DNA of 64,000 nt from UBA9630 sp043725085. GTDB taxonomy: Bacteria > Patescibacteriota > Minisyncoccia > Moranbacterales > UBA2206. The notes under the pieces are model-generated. The model worked only from the letters and a program-made list of their open reading frames with translations. It was not told the DNA's origin and did not search any database. Shown here one piece after another: positions 1 through 8,082 of the stretch; position 1 is the stretch's first letter; the number at the start of each line of letters is the position of its first letter. The DNA is taken from positions 1 to 64,000 of the forward strand of contig JAYSLY010000014.1 of assembly GCA_043725085.1 (NCBI GenBank), read 5' to 3'. The position numbers and the translations under genes were made by a program.

Positions 1-29
1 GGCTCAACCTCCATAATGGAGGTTGAGCC
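1..29. repeat. 12-bp perfect inverted repeat inside miaA
   Basis: GGCTCAACCTCC (1-12) and GGAGGTTGAGCC (18-29) are exact reverse complements around a 5-nt loop. The hairpin lies in the miaA reading frame just before the conserved LQIGI segment, where the family varies in sequence. It could be a small in-frame palindromic insertion. The left flank is outside the window. Confidence 0.6.
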
Positions 30-399
30 TCCAAAATTTCTGCAAATTGGAATAGCTCTCCCCAAAGAAAAGCTTCATGAGAACATTGAAAAACGTTTGA
101 AGCAAAGATTCGACGAAGGAATGATTGAGGAAGTGAAAAAACTACACAAAGAAAAAAAACTGAGTTGGAAAAAAATTGAAAGTTTTGGTTTGGGATATTT
201 ATGGATTGCTAAATTTTTGCAAAAACAACTCCCCAAAGAGGAGTTGTTCGAAAGAGTCTTTCAAGCCGAAAAAGATTATGCCAAACGCCAGCTGACTTGG
301 TTTAGAAAAGATAAAAGAATTATTTGGCTGCCTGTCAAAAAGGCAGGCAAGAAAAAATACCAGGAAATTGAAAAAGAAGTTGTGAAATTTCTGCAATAA
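1..399 (+). CDS. miaA: tRNA dimethylallyltransferase, C-terminal part (cut by window edge)
   Basis: The frame is open from the first base, so this is the 3' end of a longer gene. MiaA transfers a dimethylallyl group to A37 of tRNAs that read UNN codons. The visible part carries the usual MiaA C-terminal landmarks: LQIGIALPKEKL, an IEKRLKQRFDEGMIEEVKKL helix, an ESFGLGY segment and YAKRQLTWFRKDKRIIWL near the end. A full MiaA has about 300 residues and only about 130 are present, so the P-loop and catalytic part lie upstream of the window. It is convergent with gatB, whose stop lies 4 bases away, and is one of the few plus-strand genes here. A weak GCCTG/CAGGC palindrome (330-348) near the end encodes PVKKAGK and may be another small insertion. 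Confidence 0.88.
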   Translation, partial: GSTSIMEVEPPKFLQIGIALPKEKLHENIEKRLKQRFDEGMIEEVKKLHKEKKLSWKKIESFGLGYLWIAKFLQKQLPKEELFERVFQAEKDYAKRQLTWFRKDKRIIWLPVKKAGKKKYQEIEKEVVKFLQ

Positions 400-403
400 G
401 CTT

Positions 404-1870
404 CTACAACTTTTTCCTCAACAATCCTTCCGCCACTTGTGGATTAGCCTTTCCCTTCGATGCCGCCATCACTTGACCTACTAAAAACTTCAAGGCGTTT
501 TCTTTGCCGGCTTTAAAGTCGCTAATAGATTTTTCATTTTTAGCCAGAACCTCCAAAATAATCTTTTCCAACTCTTCCACATCACTCATCTGCAGCAAGT
601 TTTTTTCTTTGATAATTTGCGATGGATCCGCGCCGGTTTGATACATTTCCGAAAGAACGACTTGCGCTCCGGAAGAACTGATTTTGCCCTCACCAACAAA
701 CGCAATCAGTTCCGCATAGTTTTCCGGAGTAATTTTCAGCTCGGAAATCCCTTCGCCATTTATCATCAGATGCTTTCGCAATTCCGTGATCATATAATTT
801 GCCGAAAGCACCAAGGCCTTTTCACGACTCAGTAAAAATTCCTTACATTCTATCTTTTCCTCAATCTCGCTGACGACATTTTCAAAATACGCCGCTAATT
901 CCGGATCGATCGTTAAAACCAAAATTGCATCATCGGAAAGGCCATATTCATCTTTAAAACGTTTGACTTTTTGATCAGGCAATTCTGGCAATTTGTGGCG
1001 CAACTCCTCAATATCTTCCGGCATAAATTTGAACGGCGGAATATCCGGCTCAGGGAAATAGCGATAGTCATGCGCGGATTCTTTTTTTCGCTGTGTTATT
1101 GTTGTGTTGCGGTTGGAATCCCAGCCGCGCGTTTCTTGGACAACTTTTTCACCCTTTTCCAAAACTTCCGCTTGCCTCTCAATTTCATAGGCAATCGCCT
1201 TTTCCACAAATTTAAAAGAGTTGATATTTTTTACTTCCACTTTTGTGCCGGACAGTTTTTCTTCGCCTTCTTTGTGCAAAGATAAGTTTACTTCACAGCG
1301 CATATGGCCTTTTTCCATATCCGCATCAGAAATTTTGAGATAACGGCAAATTTGTTGCAATTTTTGACAAAACACTCTTGCCTCTTGGGCGGTTTCCAAA
1401 TCCGGCTCAGTCACCAGTTCCATCAGTGGCACACCGGCCCGATTGAAATCCACCAAGGAATAGTCCACGCCTTTGGGATGAACCAGTTTCCCCGTGTCTT
1501 CTTCCAAATGAATGCGCGTGACACCAATTTTTTTCCCCAAAACTTCCAGAAAACCCGCCTCGCAAAACGGCTGGTCATATTGTGAAATTTGATAACCCTT
1601 AGGAATATCGGGATAGAAATAGTTCTTGCGATCAAATTTTGAATCAGTATTCAAACGGCAACTCGAAGCCAACCCGGCCAACTGCACAAACCGAATTGCT
1701 TCGACATTGGGCACAGGCAACGTTCCCGGTTGCGCCGTGCACACCGGACAAATATACACATTTGGCTCACTTTCTTCACCCAAACCGTTTTTGCATGCGC
1801 AAAACATTTTCGACTTGGTTTTCAGCTCGACATGGATTTCCATTCCAATCACTGGGATATATTTCGCCAT
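404..1870 (-). CDS. gatB: Aspartyl/glutamyl-tRNA(Asn/Gln) amidotransferase subunit B
   Basis: GatB is the kinase/tRNA-binding subunit of the GatCAB complex, which converts Glu-tRNA(Gln) or Asp-tRNA(Asn) to the amide form. The protein opens with IPVIGMEIHVELKTKSKMFC, the GatB signature, followed by two cysteine pairs (CAC and CPVC) that bind zinc in the family. It ends with the YqeY-like tail domain, so it is full length at 488 residues. I chose the ATG at 1870 because it starts the conserved block and leaves a 10-nt gap to mazG. A GTG at 1903 preceded by GAGGG is an alternative that would add 11 residues and overlap mazG. gatA and gatC are not in the window. It is the last gene of the thymidylate operon. 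Confidence 0.95.
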   Translation of the reverse strand: MAKYIPVIGMEIHVELKTKSKMFCACKNGLGEESEPNVYICPVCTAQPGTLPVPNVEAIRFVQLAGLASSCRLNTDSKFDRKNYFYPDIPKGYQISQYDQPFCEAGFLEVLGKKIGVTRIHLEEDTGKLVHPKGVDYSLVDFNRAGVPLMELVTEPDLETAQEARVFCQKLQQICRYLKISDADMEKGHMRCEVNLSLHKEGEEKLSGTKVEVKNINSFKFVEKAIAYEIERQAEVLEKGEKVVQETRGWDSNRNTTITQRKKESAHDYRYFPEPDIPPFKFMPEDIEELRHKLPELPDQKVKRFKDEYGLSDDAILVLTIDPELAAYFENVVSEIEEKIECKEFLLSREKALVLSANYMITELRKHLMINGEGISELKITPENYAELIAFVGEGKISSSGAQVVLSEMYQTGADPSQIIKEKNLLQMSDVEELEKIILEVLAKNEKSISDFKAGKENALKFLVGQVMAASKGKANPQVAEGLLRKKL

Positions 1871-1880
1871 AAAATCAGTT

Positions 1881-2210
1881 TTAACGATTATCGCCATTTC
1901 CACTCAATTTCCCTCGCTCCATTCTATCATAAAGCTTCTCAATATTGCCAGTCGCCACTTCGTCTAGCGATAATTTGAGTTCGCTGGCCAATTGCGCCAC
2001 ATACCACAACACATCCCCAAGTTCTTTTTTAATCGCTTCGCGTGTTTCCTCATCAATCTTCCCGCCTTTGTCGCGAATCACTTTTTTAACCTTTTCCGCC
2101 ACCTCACCCGCCTCACCGGAAAGTCCCAACGTCGGATAAACATAGTTTTCATCAACATTCGGATAGAGCGCCGTCACACGAGATTTTTTTTGATATTCTT
2201 CAAAATTCAT
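1881..2210 (-). CDS. MazG-like nucleotide pyrophosphohydrolase
   Basis: A 109-residue all-alpha NTP pyrophosphatase of the MazG/dUTPase superfamily. It shows the expected metal-binding layout: SGEAGEVAEKVKK (ExxE type) and, about 30 residues later, KKELGDVLWY (ExxD type). Members hydrolyse NTPs or dNTPs to monophosphates. In a thymidylate operon it could act on dCTP or dUTP to supply dCMP or dUMP, which is inference. The start at 2210 overlaps the tmk stop as ATGA, a sign of translational coupling. A longer frame upstream is only the antisense-free tail of tmk read in another frame. Confidence 0.85.
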   Translation of the reverse strand: MNFEEYQKKSRVTALYPNVDENYVYPTLGLSGEAGEVAEKVKKVIRDKGGKIDEETREAIKKELGDVLWYVAQLASELKLSLDEVATGNIEKLYDRMERGKLSGNGDNR

Positions 2211-2797
2211 AAATTTATTATTTTTATTAAGTCTTCTCTGACTTCTTCCACGCTTTGATTGGCATTGACAATTTTCCAACCATATTTTTCTGCCAAAAGC
2301 AAATGAAAATTTTTACAAATTTGGATTTTTTCCGCCTCCATTTCATTGCGATGATCTTTTTCAATTGCTGTTTGAAACCTTTCGCCATGCATCAAAACCG
2401 AAAGATCGACCGGCAATAAATTTTTGTTTATCTCTTCCAAATATTCCAAATCTCCTCCCCAAGTTAGTCCCCAGGCAATTCCGGTCCCAACATAGTCTTC
2501 AGCCACTATCCACTCATCCGCCTCCAAACGCTTTTCCAACTCCGCTTGATAGCGTTTACGGTTATCAGCATATTTCTGTTGGAGCTCGTCCGTTGTTAAT
2601 TCATTTTTAGCGCGAAAAGCGGGATCGCGCAAGTATTGATGAATAAACGATCCTTCTGGCTCCAAATCATAGATCGGATATTTCAAACGACTCGCCAACT
2701 TTCCTTGACTTTGCAGATATTTCACTAAATTTTCTACTTGTGTAGTTTTTCCAATCCCATTAATCCCGTAAATAGCGATGAATTTCCCTTTTTGCAT
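2207..2797 (-). CDS. tmk: Thymidylate kinase (dTMP kinase family)
   Basis: Phosphorylates dTMP to dTDP with ATP. The P-loop GINGIGKTT lies at residues 10-18. A (D/E)xY-type segment, EDYVGTGIAWG, around residue 100 matches the nucleotide-binding region of thymidylate kinases, and the length of 196 residues is normal. It sits directly after the DHFR-like gene (1-nt gap) and is coupled to mazG through ATGA, so it completes the route dCMP to dUMP to dTMP to dTDP encoded here. Confidence 0.88.
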   Translation of the reverse strand: MQKGKFIAIYGINGIGKTTQVENLVKYLQSQGKLASRLKYPIYDLEPEGSFIHQYLRDPAFRAKNELTTDELQQKYADNRKRYQAELEKRLEADEWIVAEDYVGTGIAWGLTWGGDLEYLEEINKNLLPVDLSVLMHGERFQTAIEKDHRNEMEAEKIQICKNFHLLLAEKYGWKIVNANQSVEEVREDLIKIINL

Positions 2798-2798
2798 A

Positions 2799-3299
2799 TT
2801 AGTAAATTATTTTGTATTTTAAAACAACTGAATCAGTATTAATCTTTTCCACATTCAATAGCTTTAAGTTTAAATCAAAATCTCCCTTAAAAAGCGAAAG
2901 GCCTTCGCCAAATATCTTCGGTTCAATTGTAATATATATTTCGTCAACCATTTTATGTTCCAAAAACAAACCATTAAGAAATGCCCCTCCGCCGAGCACT
3001 GCTAAATCATAGCCCATTTTTTCTAATTCTTTGATGACATCTTCTGGCTCGCCAGAAACCCACTTCACCCCGTCAATCAGCTTTGGATTTTTTTCCAGCG
3101 TGAAAACCACATTCAAACGATCTTTTAGTGGCGAGGGAAAAGTGAAAAAGGTTTTATCTCCCATAATCACGACTCCTGCTTCTTTGGAAGTTTTGGCAAA
3201 AAAAATTTTATCTTCTTTGCTTGTCCAATCAGGAAAATGCTCACTTGTTTTAGCAATTTTTCCATCCAGCGTCATTGCCATCATCATTATGATTTTCAT
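2799..3299 (-). CDS. Dihydrofolate reductase-family protein (RibD C-terminal type)
   Basis: A 166-residue protein of the DHFR/RibD-reductase fold. The N-terminus MKIIMMMAMTLDGKIA fits the substrate/NADPH-binding start of the family, followed by VVIMGDKTFFTFP (the position of the family's MGR(K)T motif) and the glycine-rich LAVLGGGAFLNGLF near residue 105. ThyA turns methylene-THF into dihydrofolate, so a reductase next to thyA should recycle that cofactor. The sequence is closer to the RibD C-terminal reductase than to E. coli FolA. The role is therefore inferred mainly from context, and riboflavin genes are absent nearby. Confidence 0.82.
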   Translation of the reverse strand: MKIIMMMAMTLDGKIAKTSEHFPDWTSKEDKIFFAKTSKEAGVVIMGDKTFFTFPSPLKDRLNVVFTLEKNPKLIDGVKWVSGEPEDVIKELEKMGYDLAVLGGGAFLNGLFLEHKMVDEIYITIEPKIFGEGLSLFKGDFDLNLKLLNVEKINTDSVVLKYKIIY

Positions 3300-3310
3300 A
3301 GTTTTTATTT

Positions 3311-4123
3311 CTAAATTGCGATCGGTGCTTTAATTCCAGGATATGGATCATATCCGACTAATTCAAAATCTTCAAACTTAAAATCAAAAATATCCTTTAC
3401 TTCCGGGTTAATTAACATCTGCGGTAATTTTCTCGGCTCGCGGGAAAGTTGCAAATCAACTTGTTCAAAATGATTTTTATAGATATGCACGTCGCCCAGT
3501 GTATGGACAAATTCACCTGGTTGAAGTCCGCAAGCTTGAGCCATCATCATCGTCAGTAATGAGTATGAGGCAATATTAAAAGGCACTCCCAAAAATACAT
3601 CGCAACTTCTTTGATAGAGCTGGCAAGATAATTTTCCATTAGCAACGTAAAACTGAAATAATAAATGACACGGTGGCGGGGATGTTTTGGTCCCGCGCAC
3701 CAATCCGCGTAAATCTCCGACATTCCAGCCACTGACCATAATGCGACGTGAATCGGGATTTTTTCTAATCATTTCTTGCGCCTCAGCGATTTGATTGATT
3801 TTTATTCCATCATTAGCTTCCCAACGCACCCACTGCTTGCCATAGATTGGTCCCAGCTCACCATTCTCATCCGCCCACTCATCCCAAATTGTCACGCCAT
3901 GATCGTTTAGATATTTAATGTTTGTATCACCCTTCAAAAACCAAAGTAATTCATAGATAATTGATTTCAGATGGGTTTTTTTTGTCGTCACCAAAGGAAA
4001 GCCTTCACTCAAATCAAAGCGCATTTGGTAACCGAACAGGCTACGCGTCCCCGTTCCGGTCCGATCACTTTTATCAACGCCTTTTTCTTTAATCGTTTTT
4101 AATAAATCCAAATAATTTTGCAT
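3311..4123 (-). CDS. thyA: Thymidylate synthase
   Basis: Methylates dUMP to dTMP with methylene-tetrahydrofolate. The 270-residue protein is close to E. coli ThyA across its length. The catalytic cysteine is in PPPCHLLFQFYV, followed by KLSCQLYQRSCDVFLGVPFN, which holds the phosphate-binding arginine and the dUMP contacts, and GDVHIYKNH near residue 210. The N-terminal KEKGVDKSDRTGTGT matches the phosphate loop. It lies between the DHFR-like gene and dCMP deaminase in one operon. Confidence 0.97.
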   Translation of the reverse strand: MQNYLDLLKTIKEKGVDKSDRTGTGTRSLFGYQMRFDLSEGFPLVTTKKTHLKSIIYELLWFLKGDTNIKYLNDHGVTIWDEWADENGELGPIYGKQWVRWEANDGIKINQIAEAQEMIRKNPDSRRIMVSGWNVGDLRGLVRGTKTSPPPCHLLFQFYVANGKLSCQLYQRSCDVFLGVPFNIASYSLLTMMMAQACGLQPGEFVHTLGDVHIYKNHFEQVDLQLSREPRKLPQMLINPEVKDIFDFKFEDFELVGYDPYPGIKAPIAI

Positions 4124-4166
4124 AATTATTTTTTCTGTTTTTTACTAAATTAGCTTTTATTAAAAA

Positions 4167-4664
4167 TTACATATCCGCATAAGTCTGCATTTTTGCGTTG
4201 ACTAAGTTATAGGCGATTCCGGCTTCTTGGAAAATTTCCTTACTTCTCTCTCCTGCATGATAATCTAAGTTACATACTACTTTTTTAATCCCAGCATTAA
4301 TAATCATCTTGGCACAAGTATAGCAAGGGGTCATATGGCAATATAGCGTTGCCCCTTCCAATGAAATGCCAAAACGTGCGGCGTTTGCAATTGCATTTAA
4401 TTCCGCATGGCTTGTTCTAATGCAATGCCGAGTTTCTTTGCCATCTTCATGCGTAACAGTGTGCATTTCATGGCCAATTTCGTCACAATGCTTTGTGCCA
4501 ATCGGCGAACCGACATATCCTGTTGAAAGTATTCTTTTATCTTTGGCGATAACACAACCGGAACGACCACGATCGCAGGTGCCTCTTGAGCCTACTAATT
4601 CCACCAGGTTTAAAAAATATTCGTCCCAAGACGGTCGCCGATATTGCTCTTTTTCTTCTTCCAT
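4167..4664 (-). CDS. dCMP deaminase
   Basis: A zinc-dependent deaminase converting dCMP to dUMP, the substrate of ThyA two genes on. The zinc and catalytic residues are visible as SHAELNAIANAA (HAE) and MTPCYTCAKMIINAG (PCxxC). The N-terminal region RPSWDEYFLNLVELVGSRGTC and the extra cysteine and histidine residues around residues 30-80 resemble the dCMP deaminase/ComEB group rather than tRNA or free cytidine deaminases. Length 165 is typical. There is a 1-nt gap to the upstream kinase-like gene. Confidence 0.92.
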   Translation of the reverse strand: MEEEKEQYRRPSWDEYFLNLVELVGSRGTCDRGRSGCVIAKDKRILSTGYVGSPIGTKHCDEIGHEMHTVTHEDGKETRHCIRTSHAELNAIANAARFGISLEGATLYCHMTPCYTCAKMIINAGIKKVVCNLDYHAGERSKEIFQEAGIAYNLVNAKMQTYADM

Positions 4665-4665
4665 A

Positions 4666-5223
4666 TTATTTTCCCTCCCCCAAATCTTTAATTATTTTAT
4701 CCACTTGATGATAGAGCTCCAAAAATGTCCCTTCGTTGTTGACCACAAAATCAGCGTAATTTTTCAAATCCTTAATCTGCGACTCCGCTTCTCTTTGATG
4801 ATCTGCCACAAATTCAGAATAAGGCTTGTGAGCATCATCGGTATTTTCTCGTCTATTGATAATCCGCTGATAGCGAATGTCGATATTCGCCTCAACATAG
4901 ATTAATTTGAAACCTTCCAGGTTTTTGAGATATTTGATATCCGCCATTCTGCGCACACCGTCAATTGCCACGATTTGATGCGAGTCTTCCTCGGCGTCAT
5001 GCGCCACAACCATTGAGAGAATATCGTCATTGAAATTTTCGCGAAAAATAGTGGAAATTTTTTGCAAATTTTCCCGACTTTCTTCCAAATGCATCCTTCT
5101 TGCCACGTCACGAAGCGCTGTTGAAAAGCGATGCGAGCTGCCTTTGTGTTTTTCTTCAATATGCTTTGCTAGTGTGCCCTTTCCGCTGGCAATCTCTCCG
5201 GCAATGCCCAAAATTATTTTCAT
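4666..5223 (-). CDS. P-loop nucleotide kinase-like protein (dNMP kinase or dephospho-CoA kinase type)
   Basis: A 185-residue P-loop kinase with Walker A GEIASGKGT at residues 8-16 and an IVAIDGVRRMADIKYL segment (Walker B-like DG) in the middle. The fold matches dephospho-CoA kinase and phage-type deoxynucleoside monophosphate kinases. As first gene of the thymidylate operon, a nucleotide substrate seems more likely than CoA, but this is inference. A clear promoter lies just upstream (5258-5286). Confidence 0.7.
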   Translation of the reverse strand: MKIILGIAGEIASGKGTLAKHIEEKHKGSSHRFSTALRDVARRMHLEESRENLQKISTIFRENFNDDILSMVVAHDAEEDSHQIVAIDGVRRMADIKYLKNLEGFKLIYVEANIDIRYQRIINRRENTDDAHKPYSEFVADHQREAESQIKDLKNYADFVVNNEGTFLELYHQVDKIIKDLGEGK

Positions 5224-5257
5224 GTCATTTTTCTTTTAGTGCTTATCTAGTTTTTAT

Positions 5258-5286
5258 ATTCTACTAGATTTAGCTTCGGGCGTCAA
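5258..5286 (-). promoter_or_regulatory. Sigma70-type promoter of the thymidylate operon
   Basis: On the minus strand, TTGACG (5286-5281), a 17-nt spacer and TAGAAT (5263-5258) lie 35 bases before the first gene of the operon. The -35 element abuts the T-run of the ftsX terminator. Confidence 0.65.
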
Positions 5287-5325
5287 AAAACAAAAAGCCA
5301 TCAAGTGATTCCCCTGATGACTTTT
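5287..5325 (-). terminator. Intrinsic terminator after ftsX
   Basis: Read on the minus strand, GTCATCA pairs with TGATGGC across an 11-nt loop, followed by TTTTTGTTTTTT. It separates the prfB-ftsE-ftsX operon from the thymidylate operon. Confidence 0.75.
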
Positions 5326-5343
5326 TTGAAATTTGTCAAATGC

Positions 5344-6252
5344 CTAAATTTTAAGATATTTTCTAATCGCAAACCAGCTGCTAATTGATCCCAGGAGCGC
5401 CCCGATCAGAAGTTGCATGCCAAAAATTACCACCAAATTAGAAAGAAAAAGTGAAATCATGTTGACACTTGGGATGAGATGCGTTGTGAAGCGCTCTGAG
5501 GACTTCAGGGCGATAAATAGCAGCAGTGTGGAGATAATTGAAGCGACAAGGCCATAGATAATGCCTTCAAAAATAAACGGCAAACGGATGAAAGTATTAG
5601 ACGCGCCGACCAAGCGCATCACTTCCACCTCTTTTCTGTGGGTATAGATTGTGATCCGCACAGTATTAAAAATAATCAAAAGTGAAATAATTGAGAATAA
5701 TCCCGCCACGCCCAATCCGATTTTTCGCACTTCCGCCACAATACTGTTCAGTCGATCAATCACTTCCTTATTTTTTCCATAATTTACCCGGCTAATGTCA
5801 TCTTTAAAAGAAGCGTTTCCCAAATAGGCGCCCACCATTTCATACTGATTTGGATCATTCGCCTGAATAATCAAATAGGAAAGCAACGGATTACCGCCAA
5901 TTTCGTCCAATGATTGCAAAATTACCGGCTCTGAGGCACTATTTTTCTTGAAATTTTCCAAGGCTTGCTCTTTCGTGACATATTCCACTGATTTTATCTC
6001 GCTATAATTTTCCAGATCTTGTTTGGCTTTCAAGATTGATTCCTCAGGCACACTGGATTTGAAATAGACACTGACATTCACTTTCTCTTGCATATTTTGA
6101 AGAACATTATCCGCAGTGAGCACGATAACATAGAGAGAGCTGACAGTGAAGAGGCACAGAAGCATCACGCTAACCGCAGCCACACTCAAATAGCCATTGC
6201 GAAAAAAATTATTCCATCCGCCTTTGATTGTTCGTCTAATAGTTAGAAACAT
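5344..6252 (-). CDS. ftsX: Cell division protein FtsX
   Basis: The membrane subunit of the FtsEX ABC complex, which controls peptidoglycan hydrolases at the septum. The 302-residue protein has the FtsX plan: a TM helix at about residues 20-45, an extracytoplasmic domain (residues 50-170), then three TM helices with the conserved EVEVMRLVGASNTFIRLPFIFEG segment before the third. It starts 5 nt after the ftsE stop and ends at an intrinsic terminator. Confidence 0.94.
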   Translation of the reverse strand: MFLTIRRTIKGGWNNFFRNGYLSVAAVSVMLLCLFTVSSLYVIVLTADNVLQNMQEKVNVSVYFKSSVPEESILKAKQDLENYSEIKSVEYVTKEQALENFKKNSASEPVILQSLDEIGGNPLLSYLIIQANDPNQYEMVGAYLGNASFKDDISRVNYGKNKEVIDRLNSIVAEVRKIGLGVAGLFSIISLLIIFNTVRITIYTHRKEVEVMRLVGASNTFIRLPFIFEGIIYGLVASIISTLLLFIALKSSERFTTHLIPSVNMISLFLSNLVVIFGMQLLIGALLGSISSWFAIRKYLKI

Positions 6253-6257
6253 AGTAT

Positions 6258-6947
6258 TTAGGAAATCTTATATTTACCTTTTTCGTCATCAAAAATAACC
6301 CGACCTTTCTCGAGCACAACCACTCTCTTTGCCGCTTTATTTACGATATCTCGGTCATGACTAGCCAGCACAACTGTCGTGCCTAGTTTGTTAATTTTCA
6401 AAAGTAGCTGCATAATTTCCAAAGAAGAAACCGGATCAAGATTGCCTGTCGGCTCATCAGCGATGATTACTAATGGTTTGTGAATAAGCGCTCTTGCCAT
6501 AGCAACTCGTTGCTGCTCCCCGCCGGAAAGTTCGTGGGGATATTTATTTTGCTGATCTCCTAAGCCCACGATTTCCAATATTTGAGGTACATCCTCAAGA
6601 ATTTCCTCTCGCGGTGCGCCACAAACTTCCAGGGCATAGGCCACGTTTTCAAATGCGGTTTTTTTGTTCAGCAATTTAAAATCCTGAAAAACTGTCCCGA
6701 TATTTCTTCGATGCTCCGAGATGCGCCTTCTACTGATACTATCAAGAGGTTTTTCGGCAAAAAATACTTGCCCCTCGGTTGGAGCCTCTTCGGCATAAAT
6801 CATCTTGAGGATTGTTGATTTTCCGGCACCACTCTGACCAACAATGGAAACGAACTCCCCTGCTTTGATTTCCAGATTAATATCCTCCAGCGCGATATAG
6901 TTATCTTTATAGATTTTCGAAACCTTATCAAACTTAATCATTGCCAT
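6258..6947 (-). CDS. ftsE: Cell division ATP-binding protein FtsE
   Basis: The ABC ATPase partner of FtsX. Walker A GQSGAGKST (about residue 38), signature LSGGEQQRVAMARAL, Walker B PLVIIADEPTGNLD and the H-loop ASHD are all intact. Length 229 is normal. Two possible ATG starts (residues 1 and 3) follow a purine-rich AAGAGAA. Confidence 0.95.
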   Translation of the reverse strand: MAMIKFDKVSKIYKDNYIALEDINLEIKAGEFVSIVGQSGAGKSTILKMIYAEEAPTEGQVFFAEKPLDSISRRRISEHRRNIGTVFQDFKLLNKKTAFENVAYALEVCGAPREEILEDVPQILEIVGLGDQQNKYPHELSGGEQQRVAMARALIHKPLVIIADEPTGNLDPVSSLEIMQLLLKINKLGTTVVLASHDRDIVNKAAKRVVVLEKGRVIFDDEKGKYKIS

Positions 6948-6985
6948 TTCTCTTTTTATTATTATTTCATTTGTAACCTCTTATA

Positions 6986-8078
6986 TTATACACCGCTTTT
7001 AAAATATTTCAAATAGCTTTCCATAAATTCTTTCAAATTCCCCGCTAAAACGTCGTCGACTTGAGCTGTTTCCCATTTAGTCCTGTGATCTTTGACTAAT
7101 TTATAGGGATGAACAACATAGGAACGAATCTGACTGCCCCATTCCGCGCTCGACTTCTCGCCACGCAACTTTCTTTTTTCCGCTTCAACTTCTTCCAAAT
7201 ATTTTTTGTGCAATTTGGCAGTGAGAATTCGCATCGCTTGTTCCTTGTTTTGCAACTGACTCCTTTCATTTTGACACGAAGCCACCGTTCCCGTGGGAAC
7301 GTGGGTAATCCGCACTGCGCTATCAGTCGTGTTCACGCTTTGCCCGCCAGCTCCCGAAGAACGATAAACATCCACCCGCAAATCCTCCGGATTGATTTTT
7401 ACTTCCTTGATTTCTCCGATAATTGGCAGGATTTCTACGACTGCAAAAGAAGTTTGGCGCAGATTATCTGAATTAAAGGGCGAGAGTCGCACCAACCGAT
7501 GCGTACCCATTTCACTTTTTAGGTAGCCATAGCTATAGGCACCAGCAACTTCCAGCGTCGCGCTTTTTATTCCTGCTTCTTGTCCGCGCGTTTCATCAAC
7601 AAGTTTCATCTTGAAACCATTTTTTTCACCCCATTTCAGATACATTCGCAAAAGCATTTCCGCCCAATCCTGCGCGTCCACGCCGCCGGCACCGGAATAG
7701 ATATTCAAAATAGCGTCATTTGCATCATACTCTCCACCCAAAAGCGTCTTGAATTCCAGTTCTGAAATGGCCTTCTCCACTTCGACGATTTTTTGCTCCA
7801 ACTCTTTTTCATCTTGCAACGTTTCAACCATTTTGGAAAATTCAATCAGCTCATCCAACTCTTTTTCCAAGCTTTCGAAAGAAGCTATTTCTGTGCTTAG
7901 TCTCTCCAATTCTCGCATAACTTGCGAAGCTTTTTGATTATCACTCCAGAAATCCGTCGCGCGCGACTGGTCCTCAAGCTCAAAAACTTTCTGTTTTTTT
8001 TGGGCTAAGTCAAAGACAGTCCCGAAGATTCGGGAGTTTATTTTTTAGCTCTTCGATTTTTTGAGTAAAGTTTTGCAT
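6986..8078 (-). CDS. prfB: Peptide chain release factor 2, with programmed +1 frameshift
   Basis: RF2 releases peptides at UGA and UAA. The long frame (6986-7918) begins in the middle of the family and contains the PxT-region and GGQ domain (RSSGAGGQSVNTTDSAVRITH). The true start is the ATG at 8078: 22 codons lead to CTT TGA C (8015-8009). A +1 shift there enters the main frame and gives DLAQKKQKVFELEDQ and then MRELERLS, matching the RF2 N-terminus. This is the classical RF2 autoregulatory frameshift, so UGA is used as stop in this organism. A partial Shine-Dalgarno-like GGGA lies 4 nt before CTT. The start is 4 nt after the ZIP gene stop. Confidence 0.95.
8009..8035 (-). promoter_or_regulatory. 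prfB frameshift site with upstream hairpin
   Basis: CTTTGAC at 8015-8009 is the RF2 recoding heptamer. A perfect 7-bp hairpin, TCCCGAA/TTCGGGA with a 2-nt loop (8020-8035), ends 4 nt before it. The hairpin's 3' arm supplies the GGGA that takes the place of the internal Shine-Dalgarno found in E. coli prfB. Confidence 0.85.
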
Positions 8079-8082
8079 GTTG

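Noticed and set aside
1304..1635. Various plus- and minus-strand frames inside gatB
   Set aside because: They are shadows of the well-supported gatB frame, with biased composition and no motifs.
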